Below are positions 12,186-25,263 of a DNA stretch of 64,000 bases, piece by piece. Positions within the stretch are counted from its first letter, which is position 1. Each line of letters starts with the position of its first letter. The stretch is taken from the NCBI GenBank assembly GCA_038496675.1, contig CM076659.1, forward strand, positions 3,962,254-4,026,253, written 5' to 3'. A model generated the notes under the pieces. The model saw only the letters and a list, made by a program, of their open reading frames with translations, was not told the DNA's origin and ran no database searches. The DNA is from Rachycentron canadum. Its lineage: Eukaryota; Chordata; Actinopteri; Carangiformes; Rachycentridae. The translations under genes and the position numbers were made by a program.

Positions 12186-12215
12186 GCACACATACACACA
12201 CACACACACACACAA
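12186..12215. repeat. (CA)n microsatellite
   Basis: About 14 CA units with one T interruption. Confidence 0.95.
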
Positions 12216-12577
12216 ACTGAGCAAAGTGTATGTGTGTACTTGCTTGTTCAAACACCATCGGGGAGCAAGAAAACACACCTCCTGCGCTCATTTGCAGACT
12301 CCGTATGTGCATCTGTGTCTGTGTGTGTTTTGCATCTGGGACTATGCATACACACACCTCTGTTTACTGTAAATAAAGATAGGTTTCATTTTATAAACAA
12401 ACTCGTGTTTATTTGAATGATCAATCTCAAACCTGCCCTTGTGTGCAGGCATTCAGGAGTTTGGTTTTTTTGGTGGGCACCACGCGGCCGCCGCTCCAAG
12501 ATGAACAGCAGATGCCGGTTGGCTGTTTCCCATGAAGCTCACAGTCGGATTTCTCAATGGTGCGTTTCAGTCTAATG

Positions 12578-12609
12578 AGAAAGAAAGAAAGAAAGAAAGA
12601 AAGAAGAAA
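12578..12609. repeat. (GAAA)n microsatellite
   Basis: About seven AAAG units ending in AAGAAGAAA. Confidence 0.93.
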
Positions 12610-15210
12610 TTGGTGTTTAAAAGATGATTCAGAACCACCCCTGCACATATTCACTGTTGGGTTTGTTTGGGTTGGACACACACAGTGACCCACTAACACA
12701 AGCACACACATACCTCTGTTGTGACAGTGGCAAGAGGAACTAACCTAAAAAATCTCTTATTTAAAAAGTTGAGTCACCTTATAAACACACGAACAGAATG
12801 GTCTCAAATCACCCTGAGTCCAAACAAAACAGGAAAGTGGATGTTACTAATGGGGAAAAATTGTGTCCCCAAAACAAAGGAAATTCATTTTTTTCTTTCC
12901 TTGTTGGTAATAATATTCGCTCATTCATAAATTCTGCATATTGACATAGAAATATTCCTAAAAATACCACCTTAATTCAGATGCTAAACTGTAGCAAATA
13001 TTTCATTTCAGCAGCATCGTTCACATACTCATGTAAAAGTACAGAAAATTGAATACAGGGTCAAACCAGAGACCGGTGACACCTGATTAGCGTGTTCAGG
13101 TGCAATGTGAACAAATTTTGCGTGTCTTAACGCTAACTGAGTGCAAAGGCAGATGGTGAGTCATTAGGCCTGAAGCGTTTAGACTGCTTGACCTAAATAA
13201 CAATCTGCCTCTTTCATTCCTGTGTGTGTGTCACTAAAGTACAATACATCAGTTATTTACTCAGGGCCAGACCTTATGCAACATTCATTTTCAAGAAGGA
13301 CTGTTTTGGAAACGCCTTAACCCCATTTACTGCCCAAAGTCACAAGTGCCTCATCACAGAGACCTGATGAGTGGAACAATGACAACTGTTTTCCTCTCAG
13401 TTATTTCATCACCGTTTCCAATATAAGCCATGTTCTCTGAGTTTAAGATGCCATCACCTCTCCTCCCGCTGACCTCTGACCATTATGTAAGCCTTTTGCA
13501 GCCTATTGCGACAAACTTTCCATTGCCACATGGTAATTGTAATAATTGTAACACTGACACATAAGTAATTTTTTTAAATCGTGGGAACTTGATTTGCACA
13601 GAGGTCAACAAAAGCAGACTTAATTGTACCTGTTCTGGCAGATGTTGTTAGCAGCTCATTAGCTGTAGCTGTATATCCAATGAAGGTAACACTAGCTACA
13701 CAAGCAGGTTGAAGAAGCAGTGATAAGCAGTAACTTGATGCATCGGACACTTGCTGATCATCATTTTGCATCACAGCACATTATCTTGTGGGATTGTCAG
13801 TAGAAGGAAGTGTACACGCAATGAACTCTGCTTTGACACTCAAATAAAGTGGTAGAAGGTAAATGCAGATCAATATATAGCTAACAGGGTGTGATTTTCA
13901 CACCATAGTTCTTGTGCTGGAGTGAACCGCTAATTATTCCTAGTAGTAAAGTGTGATATAACAACACGTTCTGCTTGGCTGCATTAGCTACTTATTAGTC
14001 TATATGTTTACTCACACTATCAGGGCTAACACTGGAGCTGCTTCCCAACATCTAATAAAGTAATAATAGAGCAGAGCTGCTAATGCACTAGTTAGCCAGG
14101 CAGTTTCCATTTTCATCATTATTCTTTACGCTTTTGCTTTTGCGTTTTCAAAGATGCATTGATGCAGAATACGGCTGAATATAGCTCCATATGTGCTGCT
14201 GCTGCGACATGTGACAGGTCCAAAGCTTGACAGGACTGTCATGGCTGCTTGTGGTTGCTAAGTGATTGCAAGCTGGTCACCTCCAGCTGGAGGCCTTCAT
14301 AAGCACATATCACTGCAATAATATTGATGGGAGCACACATCATACCCTCTGTGCCTCATATCCACACAGAAATCCCCAGGGATTGCTGCTCTTCAGAGGA
14401 AATGAGAGGTTTGAGATCTCGCCGATGATAAAGTGGGGAACCTGTCACTGTGTGTTTACACAGCGGCACGTTTTTTGCTGCTTTCCCACCGCCTTCGACT
14501 GGGCCAGAACCTCCAATTTAAGTCCTTTTCCACTGCTGCTGTTTATTAGAGGATCATTAGACTGTTTTTGTAAAAAAGTTGTTTTCTTTTTTTCATTCCC
14601 AGAGAAGTGTATGAAGTCATTCATTACTGGTCAGAGTGTTTTAGCCCCTCTTCGGGCTTTGGATTAATTCCTTGTCAAACATTTTGGCATGTGAATTCAT
14701 ATTCATAGAAGTAGTTTCCAGCACTGAGGTTGAAATTTACTGATGGGTTCTTTTACCCTTGTAACAGTCTTTCCAACTAAGGCCAAGAGGCAAAATGTGT
14801 GAAGACTTTGTGTGAGAGAAATGAGGTGGACCTGAGGAGCTGGACTAATTCTCTACGCGAGATATGATTTATTACATGAAGACAGTTCTGCTCATGTTAA
14901 ATATAGGCTTTTAGTCCATGATACTGATGTGTTAAAACCTTTAGGTATTTATGAGAAAAAGTAACATCAGCCAATAACAGCCAGAAAATGTCCTCTCTGC
15001 TGATACAGTTGATTTTATATTTTCTAAATATTGTGTTGTAATTAGATTTTAAATTAGTATAATGGACTTCTTACCTTAAAGCTGCTCTAGACAATGGATC
15101 AAATTATTATGTATAATATGAGAAGGATCACTCATAGATAGACTCGTAGAGCATTTTGATGTTTTTCAGCTCATTGTTTTGGTTCAGTCCCACCACCTTC
15201 CTAGCACACC
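12610..15210. other. Non-coding, nothing recognised
   Basis: 2.6 kb of AT-rich unique-looking sequence with scattered GCTAGC/TTAGC words. A 133-codon open frame at 14266-14667 has no exon-like codon bias and no acceptor/donor pair, so I treat it as chance. Confidence 0.45.
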
Positions 15211-15251
15211 AAAAACCAACAAACAAACAAAACAAAAACAAACAAACAAAA
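15211..15251. repeat. (AAAC)n microsatellite
   Basis: Imperfect AAC/AAAC array of about ten units. Confidence 0.85.
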
Positions 15252-15858
15252 AGGAAACCAAAACAGGGCTAACAGGAGCTGGAATATTGAACTTGTATTT
15301 TCCAGAAATAAGTCTCCAGAAATATGCTAATATTGCTACATTTCTGTTGAATCCTCGCTAAAAAGAAAATATATTGTTATTGACGCTTTAAATTTCAAAA
15401 TCCTTTTATTATTAATTATTTAGATTGTCCAATTATTTAAGGTCTGTCTTTATTTTGATATTGATTGACTGTATCTATGTGTTTTATATAGAATACTTCA
15501 TGTCATTCTTATCTATGAACTGTTTTAAAACCTGCTAAAATATTGTTTCAAAGGTCTTTTTTCCCACTCCCGCTAGTAATCAAACCCTGGGGGAAACATT
15601 TACACTTTCTGAGAGTTTTCCAAGAATACCATAAATCGACAGCTTCTGCACCCTCCATCAGCAGTTTCAGTCCAAAGATTATAGCGTCACTAACAACTCT
15701 ACAAAATGCATTAACATTAAACCAGGGTAAACACAATAAAATGGGGTCCGTCTTGTCATTGCAACTGTTTGACTCCCCCCGGTCTCCCTCCCTCTGACAT
15801 CAGGGGGTTTACCCAAGCTCGCGAAGCAGTTGGAGTACAGTTTGTTGCTCTGACAGCA

Positions 15859-15985
15859 GCAAGTCAAGTCAGGTTTATTTGTAAAGCCTAGATAAAATTT
15901 CTCAATGGGCTTTACACAGCTTAGCCAGGCTTTCTAGGAAAACAAGAAATCATGGAAAAGGAAAAGGTTGAATCATAAAGAGATT
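15859..15985 (+). repeat. Interspersed repeat of the 'tttatttgtaaagc' type
   Basis: AGTCAGGTTTATTTGTAAAG is followed about 30 bases later by GGGCTTTACACAGC and an A-rich segment. This phrase pair is a hallmark of a large fish repeat group. A related copy (TTTATTTATAAATCACC, then AAGTGCTTTACAGAG) lies at 24826-24890. Confidence 0.45.
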
Positions 15986-16071
15986 CAAAGACAGATTAGG
16001 TGGGATTATAGTAAATTGAAGACAAAGTTAACCGTAAGTAACCCACTTAGCATCTGGGCTATCTGGGCAAT

Positions 16072-16112
16072 TTCCCCACTGTCGGACAAATAAAGGAAAT
16101 TGAAATTGAACT
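16072..16112 (+). mobile_element. Retroposon-type 3' tail
   Basis: GGGCAATTTCCCCACTGTCG followed by GACAAATAAAGGAAATTGAA. The pattern 'AATTTCCCC-TGTGGGA-AATAAAG' is the usual 3' end of several fish LINE/SINE families. Nothing coding is left 5' of it. Confidence 0.45.
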
Positions 16113-16263
16113 GCTTGCAACACTGACCTAGATTCTCACCTAAAGATTTTTCTGCGCGTGCTCATATGTAACATGATAAGAGACACAGGTGGTCACGTTG
16201 CTGCTTTCCATCGGTTTCCGTCAGACCAAACACAGCGCTGCACAACTGGGCCTCACATACTTA

Positions 16264-16264
<1 letters not shown>

Positions 16265-16309
<45 letters not shown>
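16265..16309. repeat. (CA)n microsatellite
   Basis: A pure array of about 22 units. Confidence 0.97.
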
Positions 16310-16311
<2 letters not shown>

Positions 16312-16781
16312 GCACATACTGTGGTTATCGACTCACTGACACTGTAAGCCTGCAGTTTACAAACAGAAACTGAGCACATGATGAAGTGTACACAGACCGT
16401 CTCATGTGACCTCCATCAGAGTAGATGATGTAATCAAACTATGAAGATCACATACAGTCATTCGCTACAGATTTCTGGAAACAGCGTTACCTCGATTATA
16501 TTTTAATCCCAGTGTTTTTAAATAGGCTAGGCTTCATGAATAGACTCGGTGAGTAACAAACACACTAGGACGACGTATACGCACTAGCATCAGGTCCCCA
16601 ACAGTGAGGCAGCATGTTAAAGTGCTTAAATTCCTCCCTCTTGCCCCTGGGTGCACACAGAGGAATCTCAGGCCCATCCAATAAAACAGAGTGTGTTTGT
16701 TCAACTCCTGACTACGAAGGGCTGCTTTTCACATTACCAAATACTGTACATTCCTCCAAATGGTAAACACGGCCCCGTCTC

Positions 16782-16812
16782 TCACACACAAACACACACA
16801 CACACACACACA
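16782..16812. repeat. (CA)n microsatellite
   Basis: About 15 units with one extra A. It lies 229 bp left of the facing (TG)n array at 17041. Confidence 0.95.
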
Positions 16813-17036
16813 GAAGCTGAAACACTGATGTGTTTTTGTGTTGTTGGTGGACAGCACATAAATCCGGTGAGTCACAGATAGCTGGTGCAATGACAGTGGT
16901 AGTAAGCGTCCAAATGAGTGTGTGCGAGCACGTGTGTGTGTCATTAGTGCTAAACGCCACCCGACCCACCTCAGGAGTCAGGTAGGGAACAGCTGGAACC
17001 AGGCAGCAACATCTGTCAGTCGCGTCAACCACACCC

Positions 17037-17040
<4 letters not shown>

Positions 17041-17101
<61 letters not shown>
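17041..17101. repeat. (TG)n microsatellite
   Basis: A pure array of 30 units. Confidence 0.98.
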
Positions 17102-17104
<3 letters not shown>

Positions 17105-18510
17105 GGAGTGTTTGCGTTGTATGACTGTTTGTACACCCATCAGTGTTAACCTCTGACACCCCCACCACCTCCCTCACCCCACCCGAGCCACACAAGTGCA
17201 AGGCCTACATAGGTCTCTGGGGTTAAAATCATATCTTCCTCTGGGCCCCTGGGCCCCTAAATCACTATCAGCTCAGCAGTAGTGTGTTTGGTGTCTGTTG
17301 GGAATGGGTAAAGGCTCCTGGCCACGTAGTAGAAATGAATAAATACTGTAAAGATGATGATAAGATATTCTGCTGCAGCCGCCTGGGAGATCAAATAGTT
17401 CTTTGTCTCTAATAAGGTCTGATCAAATATTCAGTTTGCAGCAGTATTTTAATTTTATTAAACCATATCACCTTCTCTGCTTATTTGAAGCTAATGTAGC
17501 TGAAACTTTAAATGAACAGGGTGAAAAATTAAAGGAAAACCCAACATAAAGTGTCTTGGGCCACCAGTTCGGCTTCAATTCCCATTGGTTTATGGGATTA
17601 TTCCTCCAGTAGATATTCTCTGATTTGAGTATCTGAAAGGAGAATATGTCGGCCAACCACTGCAGTAAGGAAGGAATAAGTCAGGACGTCTTAAAAGAGG
17701 AATATTTATTTTATCTATTTTATATTTATCAATTTATTAATATTATATTTAATTTAAAGAAAAACACTTGAGTCAGAAAACTACAACTCTTCACCTCCGC
17801 TGAAGGAAAAGCAGGTTTTCAGTCATCAATTCTCTATATATGTATCTATTTTTCATGGTTAAATGAGCTAAGTTAAAGATTAACATCCATACTTATTATT
17901 TATGAAGAGGTTAACCCTCAACATAAGCTCAACAGCTCCACAACTGTCATCAGCTACTCACTGAGATGTTGCAAAACTCTGATTGATGCACAAAAGGAAC
18001 CAGCAATGAAAACACAAATACAGGAATTACTTGTGAAATAACCAAACTGTTCTAACCGCCTCCACTTACCACTTACTTCCACTGGCAGACAAAAATATGG
18101 ATCAATTTTAAGACACAAGAACATTAGTTTTCCTAATCTGCAACTGATCAAGGTCAGATCGACCTCTAAGTGAAATATAGGTAAAATGGGGAGATTGTGT
18201 TGATGATAAAGATCACAAACAGACATGATTACAGTCTGAAGTTTAATAACTACACAGCCATGAAAAGCTCAGATACTGTTGTCATGCATTTCCTAAATGG
18301 CTGATAAACACATTTAGTCACGATATCTACAGAAAGGTCTCACCATGACCTTAAAGTACCAATTCACCCAAACCACAAAAACATATACATTGTCACATAC
18401 CATGTGGTATCGACACAGATAGTTTCGCTTTGACATGCTAAGGTTTAGAAATAACCAATTCTAGGACCTTCTCATAATACAGCAGTCAATGCGCTTTCCT
18501 TTTCCTTTCC
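17102..18510. other. Non-coding, nothing recognised
   Basis: AT-rich, unique-looking sequence without microsatellites above 15 bp. No exon candidate. Confidence 0.45.
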
Positions 18511-18536
18511 AATAAAGGAATTCAAATTCCTTTATT
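18511..18536. repeat. 26-bp palindrome
   Basis: AATAAAGGAATT and AATTCCTTTATT are perfect 12-bp reverse complements separated only by CA. It contains AATAAA on both strands. It may be the remains of two oppositely oriented retroposon tails. Confidence 0.85.
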
Positions 18537-18941
18537 GTCTCGAGAGCAAATAACATGGCAAAAATATTAAATAGGGTAAAAAGGGTAAAAGGAAGACTAA
18601 AAATTTCACAAAACCTCAGGAAAAACACATCTGTTTTTATTTAAACTATATTTATTTATGCCATGACAATCCAAACTTAGAGGAATGTCAGGGACAGGTC
18701 TCAAACCTGACTTGTGGATATATGTAAAAAAAAAAAAGTTGCACTTCAATTGATTATCCAACCAAGTTTTTTTTTTTTTGCAGAGGTATGATGGGAAAAA
18801 TAAATCTGTCTCCACGTGGTGGTTCACACAGTCTCTTACAGCTCGGTCACGTCACTGTGTGAAAACAACACCGCTCCCATTCAGTCTTTATCAGTGCATC
18901 AACAGTCAGGGGAACACATGGCTGTCCTCACAGCGCCGGGT
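18537..18941. other. Non-coding, A-run and T-run only
   Basis: Holds an A11 run near 18727 and a T12 run near 18768, which face each other over about 40 bp. Nothing else recognised. Confidence 0.45.
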
Positions 18942-18961
18942 TCTCTCTCTCTCTCTCTCTC
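18942..18961. repeat. (CT)n microsatellite
   Basis: Ten CT units. Confidence 0.93.
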
Positions 18962-21900
18962 ATACTTCACCCAGTATCTCTTTTTCCTGTTCTGTCCTCA
19001 CACCCTGAAGAAGAAATGTTCAATGTAGTACTAGAAATTTCTTTAGGCCTGGGGCAGAAGAGTTTTTTTAAAAAAGGGTAACAAGTTGTTTATTTGATTT
19101 GTGTTTTTATAAAAAAAAAAAAAAACAAAACTAATTAAAGGTTATTATAGCTCCTTATAGAACCACTCACAAAACCAAAGAACCATAGAAGTTCTTTTCC
19201 TTTCTTGGGTTTTCAGTATCATAGGTCTGAAAAAACCTGACTTTATACAGTTCAGGAGATATACGGGTTTTGGGTGGATGGCTTTCTATTTCCCACCATA
19301 CTACCTATTATTTTGGACCAGTGTATGTGTGTGTTTTTCAAGGCGCATGACTTTTTAAACGACTGTTTTTGTTGGTTTTGGTTGCGCGTTTGTGTGTGAG
19401 AGGGAGAGAACGTATGTTTGTCTTGTGTGGTTTTCCTCCGGCTGCGGAGGGCTTGCCTCAGCCTCCTTCACCATCATCATTACAGCCAACCGAACGGGAC
19501 GGAGACAGCTAGGACATTAAAATATCACATTTATAAAGAAATCAATCTCATGAAGCGAGACCTCAGGAGCCAAATCAGCTCACTAGCTTGTCTCAACATG
19601 GATGGATGAGTTCATTTAAGGGTTGTTTGTGCCTGAGACCCATTTATTTTCTCAACATTACCATGTGAGATAGTTTGCAAAATAGTACGGTTTTGCTGAA
19701 TATTGCTACCTCGCTGTTTGCACGTTTATTTAACTAACATATCTGGTGGATGCTAACTGTGCACAACACTGGCGCGTCACGTAACTGCTAGCCATGTTCA
19801 CAGCAATTAAGCTAGCTGTCAATATGCTAACATTATCAGTTAGTTTAAGATTTTTCCTAGCAGCTACTAGTTAGCCACATGTCAGCTCAGAGAAGCTAAC
19901 CAGTTTCATGCTAATGTTGATTTCTGGATCACAGATTAGGCTAAATTATCTTGTGCCTCTTCAAACACACACTTAAACACATGAGGGACATTTTCAGTTT
20001 CTTATATTAGCTTGGCTTCGAGTTATCTCTACAATCAACGAGCTGGGTTAGCCTCAAACTGGGTTTCTGAGGTGACACACACAATCACTGTCAGCAGGTA
20101 GGAAAGAAGCTTGGTGTGTTTGTGCATGTGCATGTGCGTGTGTGTGTGTGTGTGTGCATGTGTGTGAGGGGTCGGGGAGGTGAGTGGGTGGCTGCCTGGA
20201 TTCCTTCATGCGAGTATTTAGCTACACTGCTGCAGACCTTGTGTTTTTAACCATGACAGCTGATAATCTCTTGTCCCGACAGCCCACTGACATCCTGACT
20301 GACTGGAAATAGAGGCGTTTGTGCATATGCCTGTGTGTGCATGTGAAATGTTGTCCTTCATGTGTACATGCTTGAACTTGAACCATGTGTAAGCTGACAC
20401 AGCAATGTCCTCTTAATGGCATGGGGATATATTTGCTTTTCCCTCAGGATAGCTGTGGATGATATGATCTATGTGCACTTATGTCACAATCAGATAAATA
20501 CACAGATCAGATGCAGACATCTTACATCATGCTTACTCTGCTATAGCTGTCGTTATATTACCATCTTTGTCTGTTTGTACCACATTACTACTGCATTTAA
20601 AGAATGTAAAGTACTTGCATGTAAAGTAACAAGTAAATTTGGATAAAATTAAGATGTAATAACAGGATTATGTTTTTAGGGTGGAAACAACTGTGAGATA
20701 AAGGGGGTTTGCATTTTCAGGAGATATTTGGCGCAGCCCTTGTCGTCAATAATCACAACAAAGTGACTCTACATTTATATAAAATGTAAATATATAAAAA
20801 TATAAATAATGTATGTAATTGTAAATATATATAAATATATAAAAGCAAACATAAATTACAGCCATATAAGACTCTCAAAGTCTCTTTGACATAGTCTCTA
20901 GAAAGATTAAGCCACTTTCACTGCAGCTAACTTGATAAAAATGTGTTTTTTTGAACTAAAAGCACAAGAAAGCAGATTAAAAAAAAAAGGGTAGCTTATA
21001 ACTATGTAATACACTACATCGATTTATTTCTAAAAGTAAAAAAAAAGTCTTGACTGACAGTAGTTAAACTATATTGTAACCAGGAATATGTTAAGTGTGT
21101 TTCTCAATTAGTTGGTTTTGGTATTCTGTTCTTGAGACTTAAAGAGTTGTTGAAAGGCGTTAAATGTGCATTAGCAAGCACGTTAGCTTAGCTTGGCCGC
21201 TAATGAGACAAAAGGTCCACACAGCTCAGTCCAAGGACGTGTCTGTACTAACTCGTGCCATAACTGTGTGTAAACCACTCCTCTTTAATGGAGCAGTTTA
21301 TGCTCTGACACAATAATGTTGTGTAAGGGCTAAAGTTGAACAGATTTTCTCACCCTCACCAGTGACCACTAATGACTGCAGCAAAGCTATTCACCCGATT
21401 ACCTAATGACTTATTATTAGGTTTTTATTATTATTATCATTATGTAATTATTATTATTATTATTATTGCATTATTAGGTAATTACTATGACTTAAATTTC
21501 CTCTAGTGATCAGTGACGTATTCAGATTCTGATTCTTATGATTGAATAAATTAATTTTGCTGTCGACACCGGTATGACAAGATATTTAAATCTTAAAAGT
21601 TTAAAACAAATAATAACTAAATAATAAATAAATGTGATCTTTTGTTTGTTTCTTTTGTAACTGGGCAAAAAAAAAAAAAAAATTCCCATTCCCAGTCATT
21701 ATTTCAGTGAAGCTAACACCATGAACGCCATGTAACATCTACTTCACATCAACATACCTGTGGGTAAGTAGAGAGCAGAGATCCACTCGACTCAGCCATA
21801 TATCATTCATGTCTTGGATTCCCTGGCGAGCGTCCAGATTAAAACTCAACTGACACAGTTACTTAACTCTGCCACAATGCAGGTCAATAATCTACTACAC

Positions 21901-22087
21901 ACAGTTAAAATCAGGAGTTTTATTCTCGCTCTTTACCCACAATTCTTCATTTGACATATATCTATGCTTATTCAGCACAGAACCTAATGACGACCTAAGT
22001 ACATATGTATGTTTCTCTCCCGCTGTCTCTCCGGGCCTCTACACGACGTGCCTGAGTGAGTGGCATGAGTGGGGTGACTGAGTTCAC
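18962..22087. other. Non-coding with small simple repeats
   Basis: Contains an A15 run near 19112, a TG tract at 20137-20157, an ATT/TTA-rich tract at 21412-21478 and an A17 run near 21668. GCTAGC-rich text at 19730-19910 and 21170-21200 suggests repeat relics, but I cannot match them within the window. No exon candidate. Confidence 0.45.
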
Positions 22088-22090
22088 AAT

Positions 22091-22114
22091 GTGTGTGTGT
22101 GTGTGTGTGTGTGT

Positions 22115-22158
<44 letters not shown>

Positions 22159-22199
22159 AAGCGAGAGGGTTGGATGGAGAGAGGGAGAGAGAGAGAGAT
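22091..22199. repeat. Compound (GT)n-(GA)n microsatellite
   Basis: GT array at 22091-22115, then GA array at 22120-22153 and a degenerate purine tract to 22199. The plus strand is all purine for most of 80 bases, so triplex (H-DNA) formation is possible. Confidence 0.95.
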
Positions 22200-22430
22200 A
22201 GACAGGACAACCGGGGTCGGCTGACCACAGAGGAATTCTCCCTGCAGGCCTCAGGGCCCACAGCTGATCGCAGCACATGCTAATTAGTTTACCTCAGTGT
22301 ATACACACACAGACACACAGACACACACACACAGGAACACTACCACACTGTAACACAGCAAAAACACATCTTTTACACACATATCATTTATAGACTTTCC
22401 TGAAATCCATCAGAACTCTCTATCACAACC

Positions 22431-22447
22431 ACACACACACACAAACA

Positions 22448-22509
<62 letters not shown>
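22431..22509. repeat. (CA)n microsatellite
   Basis: About 38 units with two early interruptions. Confidence 0.97.
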
Positions 22510-22510
<1 letters not shown>

Positions 22511-24016
22511 TGTCTGTCTCTGTCCTTGGGGAACATGGCGGCGCAGTCAAATGACATAGGACTTTGTCACACACATGACATTGCAGTGTGGAAATGGGTC
22601 AGGCAGTATTTGCAAAAGCACAATGTTTGTTTTAAAGTGTGTGGAAACCAGATGGGTGGAGTCAGACACACCAGAACAGTCGTTGTCAAACGCTGTCAAA
22701 TTTAGAAAAAGCACAAAAAGTCGAGGACATTTTGGTCTGAAGAGCCAAAGCATTTGTTTTATTCAGAGTTTTGTTCTCAAACTGGATTCTGACTCTTGGG
22801 GGACACAAATGCTTTCCAATGAAACCTCCAGCAGTAGCAGTAAATCATGATTATACATATTTCTGAATCTGAACCACACTAGAATCACTTTAGGCTAAAT
22901 AATACATAAATAATCAGTCACAGTGCATCATGTCCATGGCAGTGGTTTTCAACATGATGTGACCTAATAAGTTAAATATGATGCTGTTCTCATCAACAAG
23001 CACATTTCTCTCTGTGAACACAAACATATTGTGGGAAGTTTAACTTTCTACACATATTGGGGTTCTTTTGGGAAAGAAGTCTCAAAAAGGTTTTCTATAT
23101 AATTATGTTTGACTGGAGTCACATTAAGATAACAAGTAATGCATATTTTCATCATGGCCTTGCCATGGCCTGAATATTTCTTTTCCAATGAACTGATTTA
23201 TTCTTTATTCCGGGAAATGGTGAAAAGTTCTGTGAGTCCAAGGTTTTGTCTGACAAACAATGGGAAACTCAAAAGATATTAGAATAATTTAAAATTACAC
23301 AAAACAGACAAATCTTTACCTTTGAAAAATGGGAAACAAATGTTTGACTTTTTCATTAAAGTACTTCAATGATGAGTTGATCATTAAAAAAAAAAAAAAA
23401 AAAGACTGTTGCTGAGGGGGAAATGAACTTTTTTTTGGTTCATGTGTGTAATCTCACCCTAAATACATCTCCTGAACATATACTCTGCTAAGTAAATGTA
23501 CTGTACGTGCTGTGTCGCAGGTGATGTGTGATATTGAGGTGTTGACCATCATATGACCGGACCACTGCTCTATAAAAACACGACCACATGATCTATGCAC
23601 ACACGCAAACACACACACACACACGCACATACATACACACACACTACCTCCTTCTCTCTTGACTTTGCAGACCGCACCCGGCGTCGTCATGGCAACCCTT
23701 GACGAGTTGGTCGTCATGGCCACCTTGACTCCACCCTCCCCTCTTCTTGGTGTGAGCTAATTGATCATGAGACTATGGAAACCCAGAAGGGCGAGGGCGA
23801 GAGAGCGAGGGAGGGATGGACAGAGGGAGACACGCGTGAAGAGAGAAACAGATGTAAACAGAAGTAGAAAAAAAAAGATGAAGAGGGAAGGGAAAGTCCA
23901 CCGTTTAAGGATTGAGTTAATTTACATTTATTGAGTAACTCTTGACGTCAGTTTTTCAATTACTGTCCAAATGCCAGGAAACTAGGGTCTAAGAGTTTTC
24001 AGAAATGTTTTGCAGT
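22510..24016. other. Non-coding with small simple repeats
   Basis: Contains an A18 run near 23385 and an interrupted CA tract at 23596-23643. No exon candidate. Confidence 0.45.
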
Positions 24017-24049
<33 letters not shown>

Positions 24050-24071
24050 GTGCACGTGTGTGTACATGCAT
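24017..24071. repeat. 55-bp alternating purine-pyrimidine tract with CG core
   Basis: (TG)n passes into GCGCGCGCGCACGCGTGCAC and then GTGTGTGTACATGCAT. Every step from 24017 to 24071 alternates pyrimidine and purine without exception. TG/CA arrays with an embedded CGCGCGCG core are the classic Z-DNA-prone sequence. Confidence 0.95.
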
Positions 24072-24825
24072 TTTGTTTTTGCAAGATTTCTAAGGAAACC
24101 TTATGAATTCAAATCAGATTTTTGATGAAATGTAATAATAATGATTTTTATAGCTGTCACATATTTTCAGCACAAGATCTTTTTCACTGCTTCAAACCAA
24201 GAGAAAAACAGGAAAAACAAGGTCATCAGTTGTTTCTCGGGATTTCCTTGTGACCTGCAGTAAAAGGTCCACGTTACTGCTGTGGACAATACATATGTGC
24301 TCACAGTCCACGCTGCTCATCTGCTTCCACAGACAGTTTAGTGCTGCAGCCTCTGGCTCCAGCATCCTGTGATAACTATAACCACTTTATGATGCGTCTC
24401 ACTCAGCATATCACACTACTGGGTCTATGCGTAACTGGAAACACATGACGCAGTGTGGATGTATTGTAAACTAGTCTCAATAAGAAGGACAGCTAAAGGA
24501 CTCGTAGGGTCATTTCAGTTTATTTTTCGTTTTTGAGGTATTTGGCTTTGAGATTATACAGTACAGTAATATTATCATCTTTTTAAGAACTGGGATTTTC
24601 AGAGGGACTCCGCTTGTGAGACAGTAGTTATAGCCGTAGGTGGCCTGCCTCTACGCTCCTGGCTGTAACTCAACACTTTCTTGGTTTTAAAATTCTTATT
24701 CTGAGATAAATGAGTATCTACATTACAGGACCAGGCCTTAAAATGCCAACACCAGCAAGGATGTAGTTTAAAGGAACGATCAAACCACAAGCATGCAGAT
24801 GCTTGGAACGACCGAATGGCTCTTT

Positions 24826-24890
24826 TACGATATTTATTTATAAATCACCATTCAGACACAAGGCAGTTGAAAGTGCTTTACAGAGAGAAG
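24826..24890 (+). repeat. Interspersed repeat of the 'tttatttataaagc' type
   Basis: TTTATTTATAAATCACCATT, then CAGACACAAGGCAG and AAGTGCTTTACAGAG. Same phrase pair as at 15859-15985. Confidence 0.4.
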
Positions 24891-25224
24891 GGAAAGTCCA
24901 TCGCTTAGAATTAGTTTCATGTACAAGTGAAGCACTGAAATATATCTCACTTGCTCATCTATTTTCCCCATGAACGTGACTATAAGCAACAAAGAGTTAA
25001 ATGATACAGTCTGTCATCAACCATTCAGCTCATATTTTAAACCCACAGACCCCAACACAAATGCTTATTCCACCATCGATCAGTCAGGAGATTCACATTA
25101 CACTCATTACAGTGGGTGTTACCCAGCATGCTGACCTTTGCCCTTTTTGACCTATGAACGCAGTAAACATGACCCTCTGTCTGATAGACATCTAATAGAA
25201 TCACATACTGCTGTGCGGCCCCTG

Positions 25225-25263
<39 letters not shown>

